Origin: Paracoccaceae bacterium
GTDB taxonomy: Bacteria; Pseudomonadota; Alphaproteobacteria; Rhodobacterales; Rhodobacteraceae
DNA: 24,372 nt
Direction: 5' to 3'
Assembly: GCA_016765235.1 (NCBI GenBank)
Contig: JAESQH010000201.1
Span: 1-24,372, forward strand
Shown here: in pieces, positions 1-7,402 of the stretch
How the letters are laid out: every line of letters starts with the position of its first letter
Numbering within the stretch: the first letter of the stretch is position 1
Program-made: the position numbers and the translations under genes
The notes under the pieces: model-generated
Database searches by the model: none
Told to the model about the DNA's origin: nothing
Seen by the model: the letters and a program-made list of their open reading frames with translations, nothing else

Positions 1-49
1 GTTTGATCCGCGCTATCTGTTCTTCGCTGAGCCAAAATTGATCTGACAT
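1..49 (-). CDS. IS5-type transposase, N-terminal 16 residues only
   Basis: Read on the minus strand from the ATG at 49-47, the sequence gives MSDQFWLSEEQIARIK before it runs off the window. This is the usual opening of the IS5-family (IS427-like) transposases that are common in Roseobacter genomes. A strong Shine-Dalgarno AGGAGGGC lies just upstream, at 60-53. Only the start is visible, so it cannot be judged whether the gene is intact. The family call rests on recalling the N-terminal motif, not on a search. Confidence 0.8.
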   Translation of the reverse strand, partial: MSDQFWLSEEQIARIK

Positions 50-52
50 AGT

Positions 53-75
53 GCCCTCCTGATGCTTTGGAGGGC
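53..75 (-). promoter_or_regulatory. Hairpin covering the transposase ribosome binding site
   Basis: GCCCTCC at 53-59 pairs perfectly with GGAGGGC at 69-75 around a 9-nt loop. On the minus-strand transcript one arm contains the transposase Shine-Dalgarno. The stem would hide the ribosome binding site, a known way for insertion sequences to block translation of read-through transcripts. Confidence 0.5.
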
Positions 76-128
76 ATTGATTCAGAACTTTGTCTGATAG
101 GCAAGATATTAATAGGTCCTGACCCTAG

Positions 129-510
129 GTCTCAATTTGGGCATTCAACGCCAGTAAAGTTGGTCAAGTCAGCGGTGGTTTCATCGTGTAGGCGAAATAT
201 TATGGAGACTAAACCAAATCACTAATTCTCTAGTCTGCTATCGACACCCCTACACAAATACGAAGGCGAAAGTCAGATTAAATGGAAGCGATTATAGTGC
301 ACAACGCGTTTGATGGGCAGAAGTTTACAGCTCAAATTGATATTTCGATAGAACTCCGCGCAGGCTGGAAGATATCAATGGCCAAGCGAAAAAACGAACA
401 GGGATTGCGTAATAAAAATGATGATTTGCTACTGACGGCGCGTAGAAACTGGGGGCCAAAAACCCCTTGTCCACTATCCGCAAATTCGGTGTAAATCGAA
501 GCATAATAAC
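129..510. other. Intergenic stretch between the IS end and the bio promoter, no recognised gene
   Basis: About 380 bases lack a convincing gene. A 70-codon open frame at 282-494 has no ribosome binding site and no family resemblance. Another frame around 353-415 reads like a short protein tail (RTPRRLEDINGQAKKRTGIA then two stops) followed by GGGGGCCAAAAACCCC at 451-466. It could be a very old IS remnant, but I cannot name it. Confidence 0.4.
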
Positions 511-520
511 TTATCTATAA
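511..520. promoter_or_regulatory. BioR operator (box 1) upstream of bioB
   Basis: The bases TTATCTATAA match the known alphaproteobacterial BioR palindrome (TTATAGATAA/TTATCTATAA) exactly. The site ends 3 bases before the putative -35 hexamer of the bio operon. The same motif occurs in front of the GntR gene at 6041-6652, which ties regulator and operon together. Confidence 0.88.
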
Positions 521-523
521 TTA

Positions 524-551
524 TTGACAGTTCATGAGTCTCCCCTATAAA
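524..551 (+). promoter_or_regulatory. Putative sigma-70-type promoter of the bio operon
   Basis: TTGACA at 524-529 is a consensus -35 hexamer. TATAAA at 546-551 is a good -10 hexamer, 16 bases further on. BioR boxes lie directly upstream (511-520) and directly downstream (552-561), so bound BioR would be expected to obstruct RNA polymerase. Transcription would start near 558-560, leaving a leader of about 60 bases before bioB. Confidence 0.65.
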
Positions 552-561
552 CAATCTATAA
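552..561. promoter_or_regulatory. Second, weaker BioR-like box
   Basis: The bases CAATCTATAA match the BioR consensus TTATCTATAA at 8 of 10 positions. The site abuts the -10 hexamer on its downstream side. Its centre is 41 bases, close to four helical turns, from box 1, which would suit cooperative binding on one face of the DNA. It is a weaker call than box 1. Confidence 0.5.
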
Positions 562-617
562 TAACATTGTGCATGGCAAATTACGTACGCCCTGGTCGAT
601 AAATAAAAGGTGGATGG

Positions 618-1595
618 ATGCAGGACAGTATTGAAATACGTAACAATTGGACACGTGCAGAAGCAGACGCACTGTATCGCCAGCCCCTGAACGATCTGTT
701 GTATCAGGCTCATTCAGTTCACCGCAAATATTTTGACCCGAACCAGGTGCAACGCAGCAAATTGTTGAGCATCAAAACCGGGGGCTGCGTAGAAGATTGT
801 GCATATTGCAGTCAGTCCGCTCGTAATGGTGCGCAGCTTTCCGCGAGTAAGATGATCGAAGTTGAACAGGTTATATCCGAAGCTAGCAAAGCCAAGGAAA
901 ATGGCGCAACCCGGTATTGCATGGGTGCCGCCTGGCGAGGGCCAAAAGATCGCGATATGGCTGCGCTTGAAGCGATGATTGAAGGCGTTAAAGGCATGGG
1001 AATGGAAACCTGCATGACTTTGGGCATGCTGGAAGATGATCAGGTATTGCGACTGAAAGAGGCTGGCCTTGATTATTACAACCATAACATTGATACCTCC
1101 GAGCGGTATTACTCTGAAATCATCACAACCCGCACCTTTGCCGATCGGATTGACACGCTGAACCGTGTTCGCGAGGCTGGCATCAAGGTTTGTGCGGGTG
1201 GCATTGTCGGTATGGGTGAACAACAGATGGACCGCGTTGATATGCTGGTTACACTGGCAACACTGGAAGCGCATCCCGACAGTGTGCCCGTGAACATGCT
1301 GATCCCGATTGCAGATACGCCGCTGGCCGATGTGACGCCGCTCGATCCGATCGAATTTGTCCGCACCATTGCCCTTGCGCGTATCCTGATGCCTAAAACC
1401 CATGTACGCCTTTCTGCCGGACGCACGAACATGAGCGACGAAATGCAGGCGATGTGTTTCTTTGCCGGTGCCAATTCGATATTTGTTGGTGAGACCTTGC
1501 TGACGGCCGATAACCCAACTGAGGATAAGGATGCCGCGTTGTTTAGTCGTTTAGGTATTTCGGCCATGGCACTTGGATGTGACGGCTCAAGGTGA
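618..1595 (+). CDS. bioB: Biotin synthase
   Basis: BioB is a radical-SAM enzyme that inserts sulfur into dethiobiotin, the last step of biotin synthesis. The 325-residue protein has normal family length. The radical-SAM cysteine motif CxxxCxxC is at residues 57-64 (C57, C61, C64, in GGCVEDCAYCSQSARN). The [2Fe-2S] ligands also appear: cysteines in YCMGAAWR, ETCMTLGML and KVCAGGIVGMGE, and the arginine in VRLSAGR. The ATG at 618 is preceded by AAAGG at 606-610. It is the first gene of the biotin operon, behind a BioR-controlled promoter, and its TGA overlaps the GTG start of bioF. Confidence 0.98.
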   Translation: MQDSIEIRNNWTRAEADALYRQPLNDLLYQAHSVHRKYFDPNQVQRSKLLSIKTGGCVEDCAYCSQSARNGAQLSASKMIEVEQVISEASKAKENGATRYCMGAAWRGPKDRDMAALEAMIEGVKGMGMETCMTLGMLEDDQVLRLKEAGLDYYNHNIDTSERYYSEIITTRTFADRIDTLNRVREAGIKVCAGGIVGMGEQQMDRVDMLVTLATLEAHPDSVPVNMLIPIADTPLADVTPLDPIEFVRTIALARILMPKTHVRLSAGRTNMSDEMQAMCFFAGANSIFVGETLLTADNPTEDKDAALFSRLGISAMALGCDGSR

Positions 1596-2734
1596 TCGGA
1601 TTTGAGGCACATGCGAATGCACTTGATGCGCTAAAAGCCAGAGATAGGTATCGGGTCTTGGTGCCTCGTAAGGGCATAGATTTCGCCTCAAACGATTATC
1701 TAGGTCTGGCCAATTCAGATACATTGCACAATGCCGCAATTTCTGCGCTTGACCGAGGTGTTGCTTTGGGTGCGGGTGCGTCGCGACTATTGCGTGGCAA
1801 TGATCGTGAACATGAAGCGTTGGAAGAGGAAGCAGCGGCTTTCTTCGGTGCGCAGAAAGCCCTATTTTTCGGAGGCGGATTCGTTGCGAATACAGCGATA
1901 TTCAGCACTTTACCCAGATATGGGGATTTGATTGTCTATGATGCCTTAGTCCACGCCAGCGCCCACGACGGCATGCGCTTGGGGCGAGCACAAACCGTGG
2001 CATTTGAGCATAACGATGTTTCCCACGCTGAGGTTTTGATTAATGAATGGCGCGCGCAAGGTGGTACTGGCCGTATCTGGCTTGCCTTTGAGACCGTTTA
2101 CAGCATGGATGGCGATCTTGCGCCAATGCGGGATCTTGCTGCTTTGGCACAATCCCATAATGCCGTTCTGGTCGCCGATGAAGCCCATGCCACCGGTGTT
2201 TTGGGAGTGCAGGGTCGTGGGCTGTTACAGGCCTATGAAGGACAAGTCGATCTCCTCACATTGCACACTTGCGGTAAGGCTCTAGGGGGCTCCGGCGCTT
2301 TGGTTTGTGGTGCAGCGTCCTTGATTGACACGTTGATCAATAGGGCGCGAGGGTTTATTTTTGCCACCGCCCCTTCGCCTTTGACAGCAGCATTGGTGCG
2401 CGCAGCACTGCTCGCCTTGCAACAGGAACCGTCACCCAGTGATGCGCTTGCTAAACACATCGCACATGCACACTGTGAGGCAGTTCAAAAATGCGGCCTT
2501 CCCACACCACAATCACAAATCATTCCGGTTGTAATCGGAGAGGATAAGCAAACTATGGCCGTGGCTAACCGCATGCAGGCACGCGGGTTTGATGTGCGCG
2601 GCATTCGCCCGCCCACAGTGCCACGCGGCACTGCACGATTAAGAATTTCCATTACACTCAACACATCGTTGGCCGAAATCAGCGATATGTTTTCCGCCCT
2701 TGCCGAAGAATTGGAGAGTGCCCCTAATGTCTAA
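1592..2734 (+). CDS. bioF: 8-amino-7-oxononanoate synthase
   Basis: BioF is a PLP-dependent alpha-oxoamine synthase that condenses pimeloyl-ACP (or pimeloyl-CoA) with L-alanine to give 8-amino-7-oxononanoate (KAPA). The protein has 380 residues. The PLP pocket motif DEAHATGVLGVQGRG sits at about 196-210 and the Schiff-base lysine is K229 in HTCGKALGGSGALVCG. The start is GTG, overlapping the bioB stop as GTGA, so translation is probably coupled. The fold-type I sequence ASNDYLGLA near residue 32 is also typical of the family. Confidence 0.97.
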   Translation: MIGFEAHANALDALKARDRYRVLVPRKGIDFASNDYLGLANSDTLHNAAISALDRGVALGAGASRLLRGNDREHEALEEEAAAFFGAQKALFFGGGFVANTAIFSTLPRYGDLIVYDALVHASAHDGMRLGRAQTVAFEHNDVSHAEVLINEWRAQGGTGRIWLAFETVYSMDGDLAPMRDLAALAQSHNAVLVADEAHATGVLGVQGRGLLQAYEGQVDLLTLHTCGKALGGSGALVCGAASLIDTLINRARGFIFATAPSPLTAALVRAALLALQQEPSPSDALAKHIAHAHCEAVQKCGLPTPQSQIIPVVIGEDKQTMAVANRMQARGFDVRGIRPPTVPRGTARLRISITLNTSLAEISDMFSALAEELESAPNV

Positions 2735-3344
2735 TGCAATCATCGTCACGGGCACAGATACGGGTATCGGGAAAACCGTTTTTGCAGCCGGGTTAACACA
2801 GGCCCTTGGCGCAACATATTGGAAACCCATTCAGACAGGATTATCCGAGGAAACCGATAGCGAAGTTGTTTCGCGCCTGTCAGGATGTCCAGTCCTGAGT
2901 GAGACCTACCGCTTGAACATGCCCGCCTCGCCACATTTGTCAGCCGAAGCCGAGGGCATAATTATTGATCCTGACAGTTTGAAAATACCAAACGTTTCGG
3001 GCCCGTTGGTAATAGAGGGGGCCGGTGGCTTGATGGTACCATTAAACCGTAAAACATTGTTTCTGGACGTTTTTGCGGATTGGCAGGCTCCGGTCATTTT
3101 ATGCGCCCGCACTCAACTGGGCACCATAAACCATACATTGTTATCATTGCGCGCCCTACAAGACAAAGGGTGTGCAGTGATTGGAATAGCTTTTATTGGC
3201 GATGCAGAACCAGAGGTAGAACAGACCATCTGTGATTTTGGTAAATCCCGCCATCTCGGGCGCTTGCCGATGATCAACCATCTGACACCTGAGACTTTGA
3301 AAATGGCTTTTTCCAAGGCATTTGATATTAAGGGCCTGATATGA
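2727..3344 (+). CDS. bioD: Dethiobiotin synthetase
   Basis: BioD is the ATP-dependent carboxylase that closes the ureido ring of diaminopelargonic acid to form dethiobiotin. The start chosen is the ATG at 2727, giving MSNAIIVTG. An in-frame ATG 27 bases upstream would add nine residues outside the family pattern. The Walker A motif GTDTGIGKT lies at residues 9-17, and VIEGAGGLMVPL follows near residue 95. The 205-residue length is usual. It overlaps the end of bioF by 8 bases, uses GGAGAG at 2713-2718 as ribosome binding site, and overlaps bioA by ATGA. Confidence 0.96.
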   Translation: MSNAIIVTGTDTGIGKTVFAAGLTQALGATYWKPIQTGLSEETDSEVVSRLSGCPVLSETYRLNMPASPHLSAEAEGIIIDPDSLKIPNVSGPLVIEGAGGLMVPLNRKTLFLDVFADWQAPVILCARTQLGTINHTLLSLRALQDKGCAVIGIAFIGDAEPEVEQTICDFGKSRHLGRLPMINHLTPETLKMAFSKAFDIKGLI

Positions 3345-4624
3345 CTCAGCAGGATTTTGATGCCAAACATCTTTGGCACCCCTACACCAATGTCGCAAAA
3401 CCAGGGCCAACCCATTTGGTGACTTCGGCCAACGGTGTTCATCTGACGTTGGAAGATGGCACCAAGATGATCGACGCGATGTCGTCTTGGTGGAGTGCAA
3501 TTCACGGGTACGGCCAACCCTCAATAATTCAAGCTGTCAAAGATCAAGCTGATCGCATGCCTCATGTCATGTTTGGCGGGTTAACCCATGATCCGGCCAT
3601 CTCCTTGGGGCAAAAGCTGCTAGCCATAACACCGCCATCCATGCAGCGCATTTTCTATTCAGATTCAGGATCGGTTGCTGTCGAAGTGGCGATGAAGATG
3701 GCCGTGCAATATCAACATGCCTTCGGATATCCCGATAAAACCCAGTTTGTCACGGTTCGGTCCGGCTATCACGGCGATACATGGAAAGCGATGAGCGTTT
3801 GTGATCCGGTGACAGGGATGCACCACGTGTTTCAGAATGCTTTGAGCGTTCAGCATTTCGCCCCAAAGCCTCCCATTTGTATAACCGATGAATGGAGCGA
3901 AGATCCTGCCAAGAACGGGCTGTCGGATCTGCACCAACTTCTGGAAAGCCACCACCAGACTATTGCAGCGCTTATTCTTGAACCTGTCGTGCAAGGTGCG
4001 GGTGGCATGTATTTTTACCACCCCGAATATCTCAATCAGGCGCGCGCAATATGTGATGCCTTTAGCGTGTTGTTGATCTTTGATGAGATTGCCACTGGCT
4101 TTGGGCGTACGGGCAAAATGTTTGCCACCGAACTGACAACGATCGAACCCGATATCCTGTGTCTGGGGAAAGCCCTAACTGGTGGCACAATGTCGTTTGC
4201 GGCAACCCTGACCTCGGATAAAGTTGCAACAAGCATTGGAAATGGCAATCCGGGTGTGTTCATGCATGGCCCAACATTCATGGCAAATCCGCTGGCGTGT
4301 GCCGCAGCTTGTGCCAGTCTGGATTTGTTAAAGACCACTTCTTGGCAAGCGAATGTTGACGCCATAGCGACGCAGCTCAATCATGAACTTGCGCCACTGC
4401 GGTCATTACCACATGTTTTTGATGTGCGTGTTTTAGGCGCGATTGGCGTGATCGAAATGGACCACCAAGTCAGTGCAGATCAAGCACATCCTTTGTCCAA
4501 AAAGCTGGGTGTGTGGCTGCGTCCGTTCGGGCGACATATCTATTGTATGCCACCATTTACAATCTCTCCAGATGAGTTGTCACAGGTTACAAACGCCATG
4601 GGGAAATTGGCCGAGGTCTTATAG
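3341..4624 (+). CDS. bioA: Adenosylmethionine-8-amino-7-oxononanoate aminotransferase
   Basis: BioA is a class III PLP aminotransferase that uses S-adenosylmethionine as amino donor to turn KAPA into diaminopelargonic acid. The 427-residue sequence carries the BioA signatures LWHPYTN (11-17), SSWWSAIHGYG (48-58), FYSDSGSVAVEVAMKMA (105-121), GYHGDTWKAMSVCDP and DEIATGFGRTGKMFA (249-263). The PLP lysine is K277 in LGKALTGGTMSFAATL. The ATG overlaps the bioD stop as ATGA, and bioG begins directly after the TAG. Confidence 0.98.
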   Translation: MTQQDFDAKHLWHPYTNVAKPGPTHLVTSANGVHLTLEDGTKMIDAMSSWWSAIHGYGQPSIIQAVKDQADRMPHVMFGGLTHDPAISLGQKLLAITPPSMQRIFYSDSGSVAVEVAMKMAVQYQHAFGYPDKTQFVTVRSGYHGDTWKAMSVCDPVTGMHHVFQNALSVQHFAPKPPICITDEWSEDPAKNGLSDLHQLLESHHQTIAALILEPVVQGAGGMYFYHPEYLNQARAICDAFSVLLIFDEIATGFGRTGKMFATELTTIEPDILCLGKALTGGTMSFAATLTSDKVATSIGNGNPGVFMHGPTFMANPLACAAACASLDLLKTTSWQANVDAIATQLNHELAPLRSLPHVFDVRVLGAIGVIEMDHQVSADQAHPLSKKLGVWLRPFGRHIYCMPPFTISPDELSQVTNAMGKLAEVL

Positions 4625-5245
4625 ATGCAAATTCAATGGTTAAAAAGCAGCCCGGAAGCGTCTCAAGTGATCGTGATCTTCGGGGGATGGGCCATCGGCG
4701 CAGAAGCCTTCGCACATCTAAATACCACATCAGACATCTTGTATATCTCGGATTATCGCGATCTTGAGGCCAATCTTCCAGAGTTGCATCACTATGAAAA
4801 GCGTGTGTTGGTGGCATGGTCTTTCGGGGTCGCATCCTATTGTCATTGGCAGCAGGGCCGAGCTGATATTTTTGACTGCAAAATTGCGCTCAACGGCAGC
4901 ATGCCGCCAATTGATCGTTTGACTGGCATTCCACCACTGGTCTTGCAAAAAACCATCAACACACTGTCGATTGATAGTTTTCAAACATTTTTAGCTAGGT
5001 GTTATGGCAAGAAACAGCCACATAACCCCATTGATGTAGCCGCCAGAAAAGCAGAACTCCTTGCCGTTCAAGAGCGCGATTATACGGGGGTTGCGCAGAA
5101 CTGGGATAAGGTTTGGATCAGCCGTCACGATAAAATATTCCCGTTCGCCAACATGCAAAGGGCATGGCAAGCGCCATTAAATATACTGGATGGCCCGCAT
5201 GTTCCTTTTGCCTCTTGGGCATCATGGGAAGAGATCATCGCATGA
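4625..5245 (+). CDS. bioG: Pimeloyl-ACP methyl ester carboxylesterase BioG
   Basis: BioG (DUF452 family) is an alpha/beta-hydrolase that removes the methyl ester from pimeloyl-ACP methyl ester, closing the BioC-BioG pimelate pathway. The 206 residues show the nucleophile elbow AWSFGVAS with S66. A probable catalytic aspartate is D169 in SRHDKIFP, and H192 lies in DGPHVPF. The family patterns IFGGWA near the N-terminus and LNGSMPPIDRLTGIPP at 89-104 are present. It starts on the base after the bioA stop and overlaps bioC by ATGA. It fills the role that BioH has in E. coli. Confidence 0.92.
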   Translation: MQIQWLKSSPEASQVIVIFGGWAIGAEAFAHLNTTSDILYISDYRDLEANLPELHHYEKRVLVAWSFGVASYCHWQQGRADIFDCKIALNGSMPPIDRLTGIPPLVLQKTINTLSIDSFQTFLARCYGKKQPHNPIDVAARKAELLAVQERDYTGVAQNWDKVWISRHDKIFPFANMQRAWQAPLNILDGPHVPFASWASWEEIIA

Positions 5246-6030
5246 CTCAAAATTTCCAACCATTGTCAATTTCGCAGCGCCGAGTTCAACAGAACTTTCA
5301 GCGTGGATTTCGCAAATACAATGACAACGCATACATGCAAAAGCATATTGCAGCTCGATTAGTTGATCTTTTCTCACAAACCACCAACCTGCCCCATTTC
5401 CACAGCGTTTTGGAAATCGGCTGTGGAACAGGCTTTCTAACTCAAGAACTGGTGCAACGGTTATCAGTTGATCACTGGTCAATTAATGACCTTGTGAATG
5501 AAAGTAGGGCGCATATTGCTCCAATATTCAAAACCAGCGCATGGGAATTTCTACCAGGCGCCATTGAAACAAAGCAATTGCCTCGCAAATATGATCTGAT
5601 TGCGTCTGCATCCGCAATTCAATGGATCGCGGATACACCGACCTTATTAAAGCGCCTTTCAGACAGCCTAACACCGGGTGGCTGGTTGATACTCAGTAGT
5701 TTTGGGCCGGAACATTTTCAAGAGATACGGACATTTGACACAAAACCTTGCCCGATGAGCTACTTTGACAACGATAATTGGCGGGCTTTGTTGTCCACTG
5801 ATTTTAAACCAGTACTCATCGATCAAGGCATCCAAGTTGCCAAGTTTGACAGCGTGCGTAAACTGTTGATGCATTTGCGAAACACGGGCGTCAATGCAAA
5901 CGCACAACACCAATGGTCACGTCAACGATTGGCCGCGTTTGAACTGGAATACGCCCGTCGGTTTTCGGATCAGGATCAAAAGGTTTGCCTGACCTATGCC
6001 CCTGTTTATATCATCGCGCAAAAACTGTGA
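5242..6030 (+). CDS. bioC: Malonyl-ACP O-methyltransferase BioC
   Basis: BioC methylates malonyl-ACP so that fatty acid synthase can elongate it to pimeloyl-ACP methyl ester. The start used is the ATG at 5242 (MTQNFQ), which overlaps the bioG stop as ATGA. A longer reading from 5164 would overlap bioG by 80 bases and adds a cysteine-rich head foreign to the family. The 262-residue protein has the SAM-binding motif VLEIGCGTGFLT at 57-68 and SASAIQWIAD later, typical of BioC. It is the last gene of the operon; its stop lies 10 bases from the stop of the convergent bioR. Confidence 0.93.
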   Translation: MTQNFQPLSISQRRVQQNFQRGFRKYNDNAYMQKHIAARLVDLFSQTTNLPHFHSVLEIGCGTGFLTQELVQRLSVDHWSINDLVNESRAHIAPIFKTSAWEFLPGAIETKQLPRKYDLIASASAIQWIADTPTLLKRLSDSLTPGGWLILSSFGPEHFQEIRTFDTKPCPMSYFDNDNWRALLSTDFKPVLIDQGIQVAKFDSVRKLLMHLRNTGVNANAQHQWSRQRLAAFELEYARRFSDQDQKVCLTYAPVYIIAQKL

Positions 6031-6040
6031 GGGCATTATT

Positions 6041-6652
6041 CTATCTCAAACGCTGCAAATGTTTTTTCAACACCGAAACCGCGGTATCACTGTCTTTACG
6101 GGTGATAGCGTTTAAAATTGCTGTGTGATCCCGATCCGTACGCTCTTCCCAAGTGGATCGCCACGTCCCCAACAAATGTCGTGCGCTTTGGATTTGCAGA
6201 TTTTCGATTGCTGACAGCAAGCGTGGCATTGCGCAAGCTACTAGAATAGCACTGTGAAATTGCCGGTTGGCCTGTTCCCATGAAACTAGGTCATTAGCAT
6301 CATCACATGCTCGTTGGGCTTCTTTGGCCATGCTCAGGTTATCTGGTGTCATTTTGGGTATGGCATAGCGCAATGCAACGGGTTCCAAAGCAAGGCGCAT
6401 TGCTTTGATTTCAAAGATATCGTCTGGATTAAAAGGAGCAACACGCACTCCACGTCTCGGAATACTCACGGCCAGACCGCGTGCTTCAAGTCGCAATAAA
6501 GCCTCGCGCACCGGGACATGACTTGTGTTAAAGGTTTTAGCGATGTGATCTTGGCGCAACTTTTCATCTGGCAGCAATTGCCCACGGATAATCTGGTTAG
6601 TTAATGCAAGCTGAATCTGATCAGAGATCGTAATATTGGGTTCTGTTTTCAT
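6041..6652 (-). CDS. bioR: GntR-family biotin repressor BioR
   Basis: BioR is the alphaproteobacterial biotin regulator of the GntR/FadR subfamily. The 203 residues comprise an N-terminal winged helix-turn-helix (about 8-75, including LRQDHIAKTFNTSHVPVREA and LEARGLAVSIPRRGVRV). A helical FCD-type ligand domain follows (about 80-203). The name is supported by exact BioR boxes both in front of the bio operon (511-520) and 4 bases upstream of its own ATG (6656-6665), which implies autoregulation. It is convergent with bioC. BioR replaces BirA-type repression in this group. Confidence 0.92.
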   Translation of the reverse strand: MKTEPNITISDQIQLALTNQIIRGQLLPDEKLRQDHIAKTFNTSHVPVREALLRLEARGLAVSIPRRGVRVAPFNPDDIFEIKAMRLALEPVALRYAIPKMTPDNLSMAKEAQRACDDANDLVSWEQANRQFHSAILVACAMPRLLSAIENLQIQSARHLLGTWRSTWEERTDRDHTAILNAITRKDSDTAVSVLKKHLQRLR

Positions 6653-6655
6653 AAT

Positions 6656-6665
6656 TTATAGATAA
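6656..6665. promoter_or_regulatory. BioR operator in front of bioR
   Basis: TTATAGATAA is the exact reverse complement of the box at 511-520 and matches the BioR consensus. It lies immediately upstream of the bioR start codon. A repressor bound here would block its own transcription or translation start region. Confidence 0.88.
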
Positions 6666-6893
6666 TTTTTTGTGGGATATGAAGCAACTAATAATCGACG
6701 TCGAATTTGATAAAGATTACATACCAGTCGGAGCATTTGCACTGCGATTATAGCTGATTATTCTCCTAAAGAATCGAAACAACTGGAATTTGCTTCGTTA
6801 TGTCCGAATGTCCGCTTCGGGAAAGCTACACTGCAACGGTAGAAAGGAAAGCAGATGTTTCCCTTTGGCCGGAATCAGACTCTGTCACTGTGA
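6666..6893. other. Non-coding stretch upstream of the TIR element
   Basis: No gene is supported. It begins with the bioR upstream region (AT-rich, likely to hold its promoter) and grades into GC-richer sequence with short purine/pyrimidine repeats (GGAAAGCAGATGTTTCCC around 6846-6863). Nothing recognisable as an RNA gene was seen. Confidence 0.4.
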
Positions 6894-7115
6894 GCCTATT
6901 CTGTTGAAAAACACCGATTTCGGCCAAAATCGGAAAATATTTCCCTGCACGGAACTGGAGGACAATTTTGGCGAGGGGTTCGGCTAAAATGGGCTTAAAG
7001 CGCTGTTGCGGCTCCTTGGAACCTTTCGCGGCAATCTTCAATAAGTATCAGCAAAGGTAAGCTTTTGGCGGAAATCTTCAAAATCCAAATATTGGAGTTT
7101 TTCAACAGAATAGGC
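6894..7115. mobile_element. 222-bp element with 19-bp perfect terminal inverted repeats (MITE-like)
   Basis: GCCTATTCTGTTGAAAAAC at 6894-6912 is perfectly inverted as GTTTTTCAACAGAATAGGC at 7097-7115. The interior has no sizeable reading frame, so this looks like a non-autonomous, transposase-less element. No clear target-site duplication is visible at its edges. A related element with the same core repeat lies on the other side of nadB. Resemblance to the termini of a full-size IS could not be tested. Confidence 0.75.
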
Positions 7116-7402
7116 CGTGGGCGGTCTTTCGTAGCGACTGCTAATGTAAGCAAAGATTTCCGCAATACAGACATACACTTCGCTAACTAGTATGTTGGTT
7201 CAACAAACGGCAGCTTTCGCCTCAAAGCAGAAGACTTAAACCATATAGTCTTCCCCCTGAGGCTTTTCTCCAGCAATGATTATGTTGAAAAATCTCTTTA
7301 GCCTCTGCATACGGTTCAGAAGAGCGTAGGGGCAACTCCGGCTTTGCCCTCAAAACCACGGATCGATGCACAGCGGGTCGATTATTTGAAGGACCAACAC
7401 AA
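7116..7402. other. Upstream region of nadB without a recognised gene
   Basis: This 287-base stretch holds the likely nadB promoter, which I could not place. A further partial copy of the terminal-repeat core (TTATGTTGAAAAATCTC, 7280-7296) suggests old element debris. No credible coding frame was found on either strand. Confidence 0.35.

Larger units (their letters stand above)
1..128 (-). mobile_element. Partial IS5-family insertion sequence, 5' end of the element
   Basis: This stretch is the leader and terminal end of the element whose transposase starts at 49. The terminal inverted repeat probably lies around 112-127 (outer bases AGGGTCAGGACCT on the minus strand). It abuts a CTAG at 125-128, a known target of IS427-type elements. 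The exact boundary is inferred, because the other end is outside the window. Confidence 0.55.

Noticed and set aside
282..494. 70-codon open frame upstream of the bio promoter
   Set aside because: No ribosome binding site, no family pattern, and it ends close to the BioR box; probably chance.
714..1403. Long antisense frame (229 codons) inside bioB
   Set aside because: Shadow of the bioB codon pattern on the other strand; no start signal and no recognisable protein.
7280..7296. Third copy of the TGTTGAAAAA repeat core before nadB
   Set aside because: No partner inverted repeat nearby, so not called a separate element.
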